Assembly (NCBI GenBank): GCA_021817505.1
Contig: JAKAUU010000015.1
Span: 1 to 49,455, forward strand
DNA from: Microcaldota archaeon
Lineage (GTDB): Archaea > Micrarchaeota > Micrarchaeia > Micrarchaeales > CABMGC01
DNA length: 49,455 nt
Reading direction: 5' to 3'
Position numbers and translations under genes: made by a program. The notes below the pieces were generated by a model. It saw only the letters and a list, made by a program, of their open reading frames with translations, was not told where the DNA came from and searched no databases. Each line of letters starts with the position of its first letter. Positions within the stretch are counted from its first letter, which is position 1. Shown piece by piece: positions 17,538 to 25,475 of the stretch.

Positions 17538-18530
17538 ATGAGCATCATAATGATAGACTTCAAGAATAAGAGGCGTGTAGCTAGTCTTCTAGATGCTCAT
17601 AGGAAGGATGACAGTGAGGAAAAGGAGAGAAAGACTGAGAGGCATGCGGCTTTTACGGGATTTGTGGCTGGGACCTTGATGGCAGTTGCAATAGCGGTGG
17701 GAGTGCAGGACATGCACGATGCGAATCATAACTGGCAGGCGGCCAGAAATAATAATACGGAGTATAGCGTGACGAAGACGGGCAGCTTTAGGGAGCGCTA
17801 TATGCAGAGGAACCTTTTAGGCACATTAAACCTTGAGGACTCAAGATATGGAGTGTCATTTAATTGGGCAGGATATGAAATAGACGGCAGCAATGGTGCC
17901 TTTAAAGGCGTATCTGCGTCCTTCACGGTGCCTACGGCAATGTGGGATGGAAATAAGGCAATAGATATGTGGACTGGGCTTGGAGGTAGCCCCTCAGAGG
18001 GACTGATACAGGCAGGAGTGGAGGTTTCAGGAAGTAAGGTGTTTCCATGGGTAGAGGAACTCCCGAAAGCCCAGAGCAGGATATCGGGGATCGAAATAAG
18101 CTCGGGAGACAGCGTAAGCGTAAGCATAGATAGCAGGAACAAAAGCGGAATTGGAAATTTGTGGACCATTAGCATTGTAGACAATACCACAGGTAAAAGG
18201 TTTTCCGAGACTCTTGATTATAAAGTAGGTACAAAATCTGCCGAGTGCATAGTTGAAAGCCCAAGAACGGATATAAGGGCAGGCGGCCCTATCCTTAACA
18301 GAATGCCTGATTTCGGCACCGTGAGCTTCGGTTCATGCGTCCCTGTTTTTACAAAACAAGGGGTTAAGGATGCAGAGAGTACAATGGACAGGGAGAGTGA
18401 TTCGGTAAAGGTTATGCGCATGTACATACTTAGGAGAGATGGCAGACTGGCAACAAGCATGTCTGGGATAGGCAGCCGTGGAAGTTTTGACGTAAATTAT
18501 ATTCCAGGACCTGAATCAAAAAGAGTATGA
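17538..18530 (+). CDS. Putative eqolisin (G1 glutamic peptidase), membrane-anchored
   Basis: A 330-residue protein with a cytoplasmic basic N-terminus, one membrane segment (about 39-56) and an extracytoplasmic beta domain resembling the G1/eqolisin (formerly A4) family. Matching landmarks are FNWAGYEI (family: NWSGA), SASFTVPT (family: WTVP), MWTGLGG (family: WVGIDG), LIQAGVEV with Gln158 at the catalytic Gln position, WVEELP (family: WWEWYP), and SAECIVESP with Glu236 at the catalytic Glu position (family: AEWIVED). Eqolisins work at strongly acidic pH, which fits an acidophile's exterior. They are best known from fungi, and archaeal members are few. An anchored rather than secreted form is notable. 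Activity is not proven, since a Trp is replaced by Cys next to the Glu. Confidence 0.72.
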   Translation: MSIIMIDFKNKRRVASLLDAHRKDDSEEKERKTERHAAFTGFVAGTLMAVAIAVGVQDMHDANHNWQAARNNNTEYSVTKTGSFRERYMQRNLLGTLNLEDSRYGVSFNWAGYEIDGSNGAFKGVSASFTVPTAMWDGNKAIDMWTGLGGSPSEGLIQAGVEVSGSKVFPWVEELPKAQSRISGIEISSGDSVSVSIDSRNKSGIGNLWTISIVDNTTGKRFSETLDYKVGTKSAECIVESPRTDIRAGGPILNRMPDFGTVSFGSCVPVFTKQGVKDAESTMDRESDSVKVMRMYILRRDGRLATSMSGIGSRGSFDVNYIPGPESKRV

Positions 18531-18598
18531 TCCATTTCTGCTAGAAAGTACCTTCGGATAAACTGCGCGTTTCCTTTATCTTTGCAGTAAAAAGCAAA

Positions 18599-18673
18599 TG
18601 GGCCCGGAGAGATTTGAACTCTCGGCCTTTCGATTATCAGTCGAACGCTCCGACCAGGCTAAGCTACGGGCCC
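18599..18673 (-). tRNA. tRNA-Ile (GAT)
   Basis: A clear minus-strand tRNA: acceptor GGGCCCG/CGGGCCC, D arm GCTTAGCCTGGTCGGAGC, anticodon loop CTGATAA with anticodon GAT, T stem GAGAG/CTCTC with loop TTCAAAT, and discriminator A without CCA. Its 5' end directly follows the stop codon of the Nudix-UDG gene (18674) without a spacer base, so it must be released from a longer transcript or use a promoter inside that gene. Confidence 0.97.
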
Positions 18674-19669
18674 TTAAGCGCTTATAGTATGTGCATCTTC
18701 CTTTTTATCCTTTTTCAATTCTCTTGAGGCGAGCTCCAGGTCGCTTTTCAGCATGTGCTCGTTCTTTGGGAACCTCAAAATTGCAGATGGGTGAAGTGTT
18801 ATGATATACCTGATCCCATTATTTTCCATTATTTTGCCCCGGTTATCTGAGATGGAGTCTTTCCCGAGTATTGCCTTTGCGGCTACTCTCCCAAGCAAAA
18901 CCACATACTCTGGTTTGATTATTGAGAGTTGTCTCTCTATGAAAGGCCTGCAGAGTGCAATCTCATCTTTAGAAGGCTCCCTGTTCTTCGGCGGGAAGAA
19001 CTGGACCACGCTTGTAATATAGGCATTCTCCCTGCCTATTCCGCTCTCTTCAAGAAGCTTGCTCAGAAGTGCGCCGCTCCTTCCTATGAATGGCCTCTTT
19101 TGTATATCCTCATTGGCACCTGGAGCCTGGCCTATTAGCATTATCCTTGCATTCAGCGGGCCCTCCCCCGGCACAAAGGTCTTCGAAAGAGACCATCCTT
19201 TGATGCTGCCCGGAAGCCTTGAATACTCTGAATTTAGCGTGTGCATCTCCTCATATCTGTCTATGTAATCCCTTATATCAGGAAGTATGTGCAGCATCTC
19301 CTTGTGTTTTAGAAGTTCGCCTGCCTCATTGACAGGACACCACAGGTATGCAATATGCTCCTCTGATATTCTTACTTTTTGGTCTCCACTCTTTGCCAGG
19401 AATAATCTCACGTGCTTCGACACCCTTTCCTTATGGTCTTCAAATATGTAATGTATGGATGTGCTGAAATACGGGAAGAGATTGACAGCAAGCCCGGTTT
19501 CCTCCTTTATCTCACGCAGGGCTGCTGCTTCTTCAGATTCCCCTCTCTCCACATGCCCTTTAGGGAGATCATATGCCTCTCTTCCCTCCTTTTTAAGCAG
19601 AAGAAGGCTTATCCCAGACGGATCGGACCGGTATATTATGGCTCCTGCAGAATACTCTGACCTCATCAT
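18674..19669 (-). CDS. Nudix hydrolase - family 4-type uracil-DNA glycosylase fusion
   Basis: A 331-residue two-domain protein. The N-terminal Nudix domain has the Nudix box from GHVERGE to REIKEETGL (about 38-60), with the metal-binding Glu residues intact. The C-terminal uracil-DNA glycosylase domain (about 166-315) has VPGEGP, GQAPGANED, RPFIGRSG and the active-site HPSA (293-296) of family 4. That family normally holds a 4Fe-4S cluster with four cysteines. Here the N-terminal CxxC is absent, the third Cys is Phe (VVQFFPP instead of VVKCRPP) and only Cys240 remains, so the cluster is probably gone. The fusion would join nucleotide-pool cleaning with uracil repair. The start ATG at 19669 overlaps the archaeosortase stop (ATGA); an upstream extension in the same frame is spurious. 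Confidence 0.88.
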   Translation of the reverse strand: MMRSEYSAGAIIYRSDPSGISLLLLKKEGREAYDLPKGHVERGESEEAAALREIKEETGLAVNLFPYFSTSIHYIFEDHKERVSKHVRLFLAKSGDQKVRISEEHIAYLWCPVNEAGELLKHKEMLHILPDIRDYIDRYEEMHTLNSEYSRLPGSIKGWSLSKTFVPGEGPLNARIMLIGQAPGANEDIQKRPFIGRSGALLSKLLEESGIGRENAYITSVVQFFPPKNREPSKDEIALCRPFIERQLSIIKPEYVVLLGRVAAKAILGKDSISDNRGKIMENNGIRYIITLHPSAILRFPKNEHMLKSDLELASRELKKDKKEDAHTISA

Positions 19670-21183
19670 CACACCAGAGAGCTGTATACGCAGTATCTTC
19701 CGTTTATCTGTGCCATTTCCACCGGATTGTATGCAACTGGATTGAATACGTTTAACAGGTATGAATGCCAGTCTATAGGCTGGCAACTATTAACGCGTAT
19801 TGCGGAAAATACTCCTTGCGGCATGATTACATACTCCTTTATCTCCGTGTAGCTGCCGGGGCTTATCTCATAGACGCCTGAGCTCTGGAAGACGTAGAGC
19901 TCTGTCGAGTTGGAATGCAATTGATAATAGGTGGTGGTGAAGCCGGAGCTGTTTATGAAAGTGAACTGCTCAGTGGAAGATGAATTTCTAAGAAGATTCA
20001 TTATCGGATTGTCATAAGGTCTTGTGAGGATTGCAAGAGTGACGTTCCTGTCGGTGGTGGTCCTGTTGTACAGGTAGAGGGCGGCTGCGCTGTTGTTCGC
20101 ATATATGAGTATCTCGCTGGTGTAATTTCTCATTTTTATAGCGTTGTTGAAGTATTGCACAGTATTGTTCTGGGAAAAGTTAAACTGGCGGTTTATGCTG
20201 AGGTTCATCGGAGATATGTAGGTGTTGCCATAGCTGAACATCGCATAGTAGGTAATTGCAAGAAGGATAGCCGCTGCAAGAGCATACCTGTATTCCCTTA
20301 CCTTCTTTCCCTTGACGTTGTTGAATGTTGGAACCTCAAGATTGAACTTTCTCGCGGCGAGCAGCATCACTATTATGGTCATATAGAATAGCAGTACTCC
20401 GACGAACAGATGAACTGTTATGAGAGCCTGGGACGGGCCATATGCAAACCATAATGCGGTTATTGCAGACATGCGGATTATATTCAGTATCAGGAGAAGC
20501 GCTATGCCTGAGGCAATCCATACGCATCTGCTCTTATTAGTGCCATCATAGAAGTATGCTATAGGCACAAGGAGGAAGAGCAGGCCGAGTATCGCACCTA
20601 GGCCTACACAGGACTGGCCGATCCCTATGCTTAGGCCATTGAGGGTTAATGTTATAGGCGGGGAGAAATTTATTGCAGGTATGAACACTTTTGCTATATC
20701 ATACACTATAATGCTGTTGATAGAGGTGAATGCCTGGTTCTGCAGAAGCAACGGCAGAAGGACTATCGGAGACGTAAATATCGAGTATATGATTACGGAT
20801 CTGAACCGTTTCAGGTTCTTTGTCCCGAATGCGAGTATTGCCAATGCAGCCACCGATACCGGCATCAACAGGAAGCCTATGCCGTATGCCGAGAATTCGA
20901 ATGAGAGGGCAAACTTGGTATATTCCGTAATTATGATGCCGATTGCAAAGAGAAGAACGCCTATTGCGATATCCTTGGCTTTCACTTCGGGAAGTATCTT
21001 CTCCTTTAGCTTGAATATGAAGAATATCGGTAGCATCAGCACAGGTATGATCATGTAAGTGGATGGATCGGTGTCGCTTATCCCGGGCTGCACTGCGTTT
21101 ATGTATGCAGCAATTATGACCAGGAGTGCGGCAACGACTATCGCAGTAGACCATAATCCTGACTTTTTCATCAGAAGCACCAT
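19669..21183 (-). CDS. Archaeosortase/exosortase-family membrane peptidase
   Basis: A 504-residue multi-spanning protein with the catalytic triad of the archaeosortase/exosortase family spaced across transmembrane helices: Cys192 in IGQSCVGLGAI, Arg237 in LNIIRMSA, and His258 in VHLFVG. About eight helices fill residues 10-295. A C-terminal extracytoplasmic domain (about 315-504) rich in Asn/Thr sequons follows, as in some archaeal subtypes. Archaeosortases cleave C-terminal sorting tails of surface proteins and attach a lipid. No protein in this window shows a clear PGF-CTERM-like tail, so the substrate lies elsewhere or uses a different motif. The downstream Nudix-UDG gene is translationally coupled. 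An internal ATG at 21171 is an alternative start. Confidence 0.84.
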   Translation of the reverse strand: MVLLMKKSGLWSTAIVVAALLVIIAAYINAVQPGISDTDPSTYMIIPVLMLPIFFIFKLKEKILPEVKAKDIAIGVLLFAIGIIITEYTKFALSFEFSAYGIGFLLMPVSVAALAILAFGTKNLKRFRSVIIYSIFTSPIVLLPLLLQNQAFTSINSIIVYDIAKVFIPAINFSPPITLTLNGLSIGIGQSCVGLGAILGLLFLLVPIAYFYDGTNKSRCVWIASGIALLLILNIIRMSAITALWFAYGPSQALITVHLFVGVLLFYMTIIVMLLAARKFNLEVPTFNNVKGKKVREYRYALAAAILLAITYYAMFSYGNTYISPMNLSINRQFNFSQNNTVQYFNNAIKMRNYTSEILIYANNSAAALYLYNRTTTDRNVTLAILTRPYDNPIMNLLRNSSSTEQFTFINSSGFTTTYYQLHSNSTELYVFQSSGVYEISPGSYTEIKEYVIMPQGVFSAIRVNSCQPIDWHSYLLNVFNPVAYNPVEMAQINGRYCVYSSLV

Positions 21184-21301
21184 TTGTCCTCAGCCGATAT
21201 GGACTTCATCATATCTCAGCAGTTACTCTTGTCTTCACAGGACAGTATTTAAAGGTAGGGAAAGATTATATACTGTCCGTTAATCTCTGGCGGGTTCTTT
21301 G

Positions 21302-21736
21302 ATGAAAGGTTTCAGATATGTCAACCATACTGCAGATATGGCATTCGTTGCGAATGGGAAAAGCGTCGAAGAGTGCATAGAGAATGCATGCTCCGCAATG
21401 CTAAATGCGATGCTGGACCTTCCGAAGATTAAAGGCATAAAAGCTCCGGCAAAGAGCATAGTCATAAATGAGAGCTCCGACAGGATAGAGTATTTAATCT
21501 GGTTCACCCTCGAGCATGTCCTTGAAGAGGTTGATGAGAAGGCGCTGAATGCCTTTGAGTTCAGGGTGGACAGGCTTGTTGAAGGCAAGAGCAAGATTAG
21601 CCTTCGCGGCAGGCTTTATTACAAGGATGAAAAAAAGGACTGCAGGCTGTTGAGCATAAAGGCAGTAACTCCCCATGGGATGAAAATGGTAAGGAAGGCG
21701 GGAAGATTCAGCATTAAGGTAACCGTCGATATATAG
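21302..21736 (+). CDS. Archease
   Basis: A 144-residue archease, the cofactor protein that activates the RtcB RNA ligase during tRNA splicing and RNA repair. Family marks are the N-terminal FRYVNHTADMAF (the His/Asp metal site), LIWFTLEHVLEEVD in the middle and the C-terminal ending VKAVTPHG-type segment (here IKAVTPHGMKM) with the final acidic VDI. The ATG at 21302 was chosen; a TTG one codon earlier is in frame. TTTAAAGG and TATATACT upstream give a short leader. An RtcB gene is not in the window. The stop is TAG and, remarkably, the next gene continues in the same frame. Confidence 0.93.
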   Translation: MKGFRYVNHTADMAFVANGKSVEECIENACSAMLNAMLDLPKIKGIKAPAKSIVINESSDRIEYLIWFTLEHVLEEVDEKALNAFEFRVDRLVEGKSKISLRGRLYYKDEKKDCRLLSIKAVTPHGMKMVRKAGRFSIKVTVDI

Positions 21737-21799
21737 AGTGGTTTTATTTCAGAGAGAATAAATAGCTTATTTACGAGGATCCACAAGCGCTATGACCTT

Positions 21800-22435
21800 A
21801 TGAATCACCTCTTCAGCCTCGGGACGGACAAATTATGGCGAAGAAGGGCAGAGATCCTTGCACTCTCCAAAAGCCCCTGCACAGATATTATCGACATAGG
21901 GGCAGGCACCGGCGATCTTTCAATAGGGATTGCGCTGCGCGCAAGAAGGGATTCAAGAACAGTGCATATTGAAGCTGTTGACATGAACAGGAAGATGATG
22001 GGCATAGGGAAGAAAAAGGCCGCGTCAAGGAATATCAGGAACATAAGATTTGCTGAGGGAGATGCATTAAGGATGAAGTATGCGGATTCTTCCTTCGATG
22101 CAATGGTGTCCTCATTCATGCTAAGGAACCTTGATGATTTTGGCAGATTTGCAAAAGAAGCACATAGGGTAGTCAGGCCCGGAGGGAGGATAATACTGCT
22201 CGATATGGCGATGCCTGACGGCCCTTCGAAGTATCTCTTTGCGGCGTATTTCAGAATTATGCGGATCGTAGGGAGAATCGTTGATAAGGAAGCCTATGAG
22301 TGGCTTACCAGCAGCATCACAGCATATGATAAGGAAGAAGCTGCACGGACTCTTAGAAAGAGCGGATTCGGCAATGTCAGCATAGAGAGTGTATTCCCGG
22401 GAGTGGCCTTCATCATACTTGGCACACGTCAGTAA
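21800..22435 (+). CDS. UbiE/MenG-type C-methyltransferase
   Basis: A class I SAM methyltransferase of the UbiE/MenG/COQ5 family, which methylates the quinone ring. It has SAM motif IDIGAGTGDLS, acidic EAVDMN, the DALRMKYADSSFDAMVSSFMLRN stretch (family: FGLRN), and VVRPGGRIILLD. 21800 is the first canonical ATG, but the conserved RYDLMNHLFSLG signature already starts upstream. The frame is open and coding-like back to the archease TAG at 21734-21736, with residues ISERINSLFTRIHKRYDLM. The true start must therefore be non-AUG (ATT at 21746 is possible) or the stop is read through. It pairs functionally with the prenyl synthase and cytochrome b. Its 3' end overlaps the convergent prenyl synthase by 7 bp. 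Confidence 0.88.
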   Translation: MNHLFSLGTDKLWRRRAEILALSKSPCTDIIDIGAGTGDLSIGIALRARRDSRTVHIEAVDMNRKMMGIGKKKAASRNIRNIRFAEGDALRMKYADSSFDAMVSSFMLRNLDDFGRFAKEAHRVVRPGGRIILLDMAMPDGPSKYLFAAYFRIMRIVGRIVDKEAYEWLTSSITAYDKEEAARTLRKSGFGNVSIESVFPGVAFIILGTRQ

Positions 22436-23274
22436 GAGGAGAGCATCCCCGCGTATCGCGATAGCATATCCCTTATCCTTCTGTCCTTTATGCCCGATAG
22501 CCCATCTGCAGCATATCTTTCCATTATGGATTCGGCCTTATCTGCGGATGCCTTATTGTCCATGCCTTCATTTTTTGCTATTGAGAAGACAATGTTTGGC
22601 TTGCGGCGCCCGGCCTTGTCTTCAGACTTGTAATCCGATAGGTCATCCTTTATCTGGAATGCTATTCCGAAGTTTATCCCGAAATTGTAGAACTCCTTTG
22701 CACCCCTGCTCTTAAGATGTATTGGCACGGAGGAACATGATGCACCTATGAGGGAAGCGCTCTTCAATCTGGCTATCTCAAGGTACTGGTTTAGGTTAGG
22801 AGTCTTGCCCTCCTTATAGAATGAGTAATCCAGAAGCTCGCCTGCACACATTTCAAGCGCAGCGTTTGCCATTGAGTCCATGACCTGCTTCCCGTATTCC
22901 GATGAGAACTGTATTGCTTTTGATATGAGTGCGTCTCCGCCGAGTATCGCAGGCTCTACGCCATACTTTACATGGACCGAAGGTACGCCTCTCCTGACTC
23001 TATCCTTGTCTATTATGTCATCATGAACCAGTGAAGAGGTGTGAAGAAGCTCCGCAGCAGTTGCCAGATCGACATACTCCTTAGGATCCGCGCCTATCGC
23101 ATAGGCTGAAAGAAGAACCAGTGTTGGCCTGAGATACTTGCTCTTCCTGCCGAGTAGATGCGCAGATGGCATGTAGAGCTGGCTGTTAACGAAATCGGCC
23201 TTATCAAGCAATGCTATTTGCCTTTTTACTGCTGATATTGACCTTGAAACGCTTGTTGGAACGGATATTGCCAT
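22429..23274 (-). CDS. Polyprenyl diphosphate synthase (trans-isoprenyl)
   Basis: A 281-residue all-helical isoprenyl diphosphate synthase. The first aspartate-rich motif DDIID is preceded by LLHTSSLVH and followed by RRG; the second is DDLSDY in FQIKDDLSDYKSED. It condenses isopentenyl diphosphate with allylic diphosphates, giving geranylgeranyl or longer chains for archaeal lipids or a quinone side chain. The fifth residues before the first motif (THSS-like LHTSS) have no bulky aromatic, which suggests a product longer than farnesyl, though this rule is approximate. It is convergent with and overlapping the UbiE-type gene. Leaderless or short-leader start; the gene upstream is DUF192 on the same strand. 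Confidence 0.92.
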   Translation of the reverse strand: MAISVPTSVSRSISAVKRQIALLDKADFVNSQLYMPSAHLLGRKSKYLRPTLVLLSAYAIGADPKEYVDLATAAELLHTSSLVHDDIIDKDRVRRGVPSVHVKYGVEPAILGGDALISKAIQFSSEYGKQVMDSMANAALEMCAGELLDYSFYKEGKTPNLNQYLEIARLKSASLIGASCSSVPIHLKSRGAKEFYNFGINFGIAFQIKDDLSDYKSEDKAGRRKPNIVFSIAKNEGMDNKASADKAESIMERYAADGLSGIKDRRIRDMLSRYAGMLSSY

Positions 23275-23320
23275 AAGTATCAGTTGTTTGCTAATTAATA
23301 TCTTGCAATTAGTTTATAAT

Positions 23321-23767
23321 TCATGTTGTCTTTCCTAAATTCCCAATGCTTATCTTATCCCCTTGCCTTATTCCAGAGGAACCGGCAACTCCGCTGCAGA
23401 GCTCTATGACATACATCGCAGGCTTTGAAGGAGAGTAGCTCCTTGCTCTGAATATTGATTTTGCAGGGCGTGCGTCCCTGGTTATATCCACTACGCGAAG
23501 CTGCTTGTCCAGCCATATGAGGTCTATGCTGAACCGCATGTTTAGCATCCAGAAAGCGTACCTCCTTTCAGAATCGAATATGAAGAGCATGCCTTTTGCT
23601 TTTTGCATGGATCTCCTGTACATGAGGCCCTTTGCCCTTTTGTAAGAGTCATCGGCTAATTCCAGATCGACCTTCAGCCTGCCGATCCTCGCCTGCGAGC
23701 GCTTGTATCTGCCATCGGAGAAAAGCTTGAGAAATTGAAGGTATAGGCTCTCCAAACTATCAGCCAA
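23321..23767 (-). CDS. DUF192 family protein
   Basis: A 148-residue protein of the DUF192 (COG1430) family. The family pattern is clear: RAKGLMYR, KGMLFIFD, FWMLNMRFSIDLIWLD, then AMYVIELCSGVA with IRQGDKI at the end. Members have a small beta barrel and are often secreted or membrane-anchored in other organisms. Here the roughly 35-residue N-terminal extension is not a signal peptide. Function is unknown in the family. The gene overlaps the end of the aldehyde dehydrogenase gene by 8 bp and is therefore its operon partner. Confidence 0.87.
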   Translation of the reverse strand: MADSLESLYLQFLKLFSDGRYKRSQARIGRLKVDLELADDSYKRAKGLMYRRSMQKAKGMLFIFDSERRYAFWMLNMRFSIDLIWLDKQLRVVDITRDARPAKSIFRARSYSPSKPAMYVIELCSGVAGSSGIRQGDKISIGNLGKTT

Positions 23768-25376
23768 CTATCGAGAGGCTCTGCTCTCTCATGAACTGCT
23801 GCAGATAAAACTTGCTGCCTGTGCCTTTGCCAGTAAGTCCGCTGCCCTTCCAGCCTACGAAGGTATGCAGGCCGACTATCGCTCCGGTCGTTGCGCTTGT
23901 CTCCCTGTTTATGTATACTACTCCTGACTGTACGGCCTTTGCATAGTCTCGTATCTCGCTCTTTTTCATGCTGTACATCCCTGCAGTAAGTCCATACTCG
24001 GAATCGTTTGCCTTCTCTATGGCTTCCGGCAGCTTCTTGTAAGTGTCTACCAGCAGAAATGGAAGGAAGAGTTCCCTGTGAAATAGCGGGTTTGAGTGAT
24101 CGGCCTCCGCGAGTACAGGTTCCACATATATTCCGCTCTGCGAGCGGACGATGTTTCCGCCGTATATCAGTCTTCCGGTCTTGCTTATCTCATCCACGCA
24201 TTGCACGTATCTCTTCAGAGCGCTTTGGCTTATCAGAGGCCCAAGGTAGTTCTCCTTTTTGAGAGGGTCGCCTATCTTCAGGGCGCGTATGTTGTCAAGC
24301 ATCTTTGAGACAAGCTCCTCCTTTACCGTTTCCTGCACGTAGACGCGTGAAGCTGCACTGCACTTCTGCCCGCAGTAGCCATATGCTGCACTTACTATGC
24401 CTGAGGCTGCGGCGTCAAGGTCCGCATTCTTCGATACTATTACCGCATTCTTGCCTCCCATCTCAACTACAAAACTCTTCTGCATGCCTGCTGAGAAGCT
24501 CTTTGCGATCATGGATAAGCCGGTGCTCCTTGATCCGGTGAAGACTATCCCGCTGACCTCTCCGCTCATCACAAGTTCGTCGCCTACCTCCGAGCCCGGT
24601 CCGGTAACATAGTTGAAGACTCCCGGAGGGACTCCTGCTTCTGCAAATATACGGTATATCTCAAGCCCCGTCATCATAGTCATATTGTCGGTAGATGAGG
24701 GTTTGAAGACAACGGTATTGCCAGTTATAAGGGCCCCGGAAGACATTCCTACAGATATGGAAATGGGGAAGTTGAACGGGGCTATGACGCCGAATACACC
24801 GTAGGGTTTCATGGCTATCGTTACCTTCTCAGCCCTGCCCGGCGCTCCCTGAAAGGCAGCTTTGACATGGACTTTGCTCTCGGTAAGCTTTGTCTTTCTC
24901 GCATATCCCTTGTTCCTCTCAAGCTCGACAGAATAGTAATTGAGGAAGTCTATCGCCTCGTCAACCTCGCCTATTGACTCGTATCTTGTCTTACCGTTCT
25001 CTATGCTCAGTATCGCAGCCACCCTGAACTTGTTCTTTGAAAAAAGCTCTGCCGCTTTCCTGAAGATGCTTATACGATCCCTGTAATCTGTCTGCGACCA
25101 GCTTGCAAATGCCTCGGATGCGGCCTTTATCGCAGCTGATGCCTGTTCCCTGCTTGCCTTCTGGAACTTGCCTATAAGAATGCCGTCTATCGGAGAGTAC
25201 TCGGATATCTCCTCGCCGGAGTAGACATCTTTCCCATTTATGTATAACGGGTGCCTCTTCCCCAGAATATTCCTTTTTACCGAGTCTACAGCCTCATCAA
25301 AAAGCCTGTCGAACTCCTGCTCCCTGCCGGATTCTGAGAGCCTCTTGAAAGTAGATTCGTTCCTGAAGACAAACAT
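23760..25376 (-). CDS. Aldehyde dehydrogenase (P5C dehydrogenase-like)
   Basis: A 538-residue NAD(P)-dependent aldehyde dehydrogenase. It has the nucleotide-binding APFNFPISISVG and NTVVFKPSS segments, the catalytic Glu in VVEMGGKN and the catalytic Cys in GYCGQKCSAASRVYV. The latter, with VDEAIDFLNYYS, is typical of the 1-pyrroline-5-carboxylate dehydrogenase (RocA/PutA) branch, which makes glutamate from the proline/ornithine intermediate. The C-terminal GWKGSGLTGKGTGSKFYLQQF also fits that branch. A role in succinate-semialdehyde or glyceraldehyde metabolism cannot be excluded. It is the first gene of a leftward unit with DUF192, and its divergent neighbour is scpA. Confidence 0.88.
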   Translation of the reverse strand: MFVFRNESTFKRLSESGREQEFDRLFDEAVDSVKRNILGKRHPLYINGKDVYSGEEISEYSPIDGILIGKFQKASREQASAAIKAASEAFASWSQTDYRDRISIFRKAAELFSKNKFRVAAILSIENGKTRYESIGEVDEAIDFLNYYSVELERNKGYARKTKLTESKVHVKAAFQGAPGRAEKVTIAMKPYGVFGVIAPFNFPISISVGMSSGALITGNTVVFKPSSTDNMTMMTGLEIYRIFAEAGVPPGVFNYVTGPGSEVGDELVMSGEVSGIVFTGSRSTGLSMIAKSFSAGMQKSFVVEMGGKNAVIVSKNADLDAAASGIVSAAYGYCGQKCSAASRVYVQETVKEELVSKMLDNIRALKIGDPLKKENYLGPLISQSALKRYVQCVDEISKTGRLIYGGNIVRSQSGIYVEPVLAEADHSNPLFHRELFLPFLLVDTYKKLPEAIEKANDSEYGLTAGMYSMKKSEIRDYAKAVQSGVVYINRETSATTGAIVGLHTFVGWKGSGLTGKGTGSKFYLQQFMREQSLSIVG

Positions 25377-25475
25377 AGAAACCTATATGATTTTGATAAA
25401 AAATATATAAAAGGTAGCATAGGAACAGGGCTTTTCAACAGCAAGGTATTTATTTTATCGTTGCATTGGTTATTC

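Noticed and set aside
19670-19786. Longer start for the Nudix-UDG protein
   Set aside because: The extension is an antisense-like frame within the archaeosortase gene; the ATGA overlap and the Nudix fold support the start at 19669.
21734-21736. Pyrrolysine at the archease TAG
   Set aside because: No pylT/pylS genes are visible and archease ends normally at this point; a non-AUG start of the next gene is simpler.
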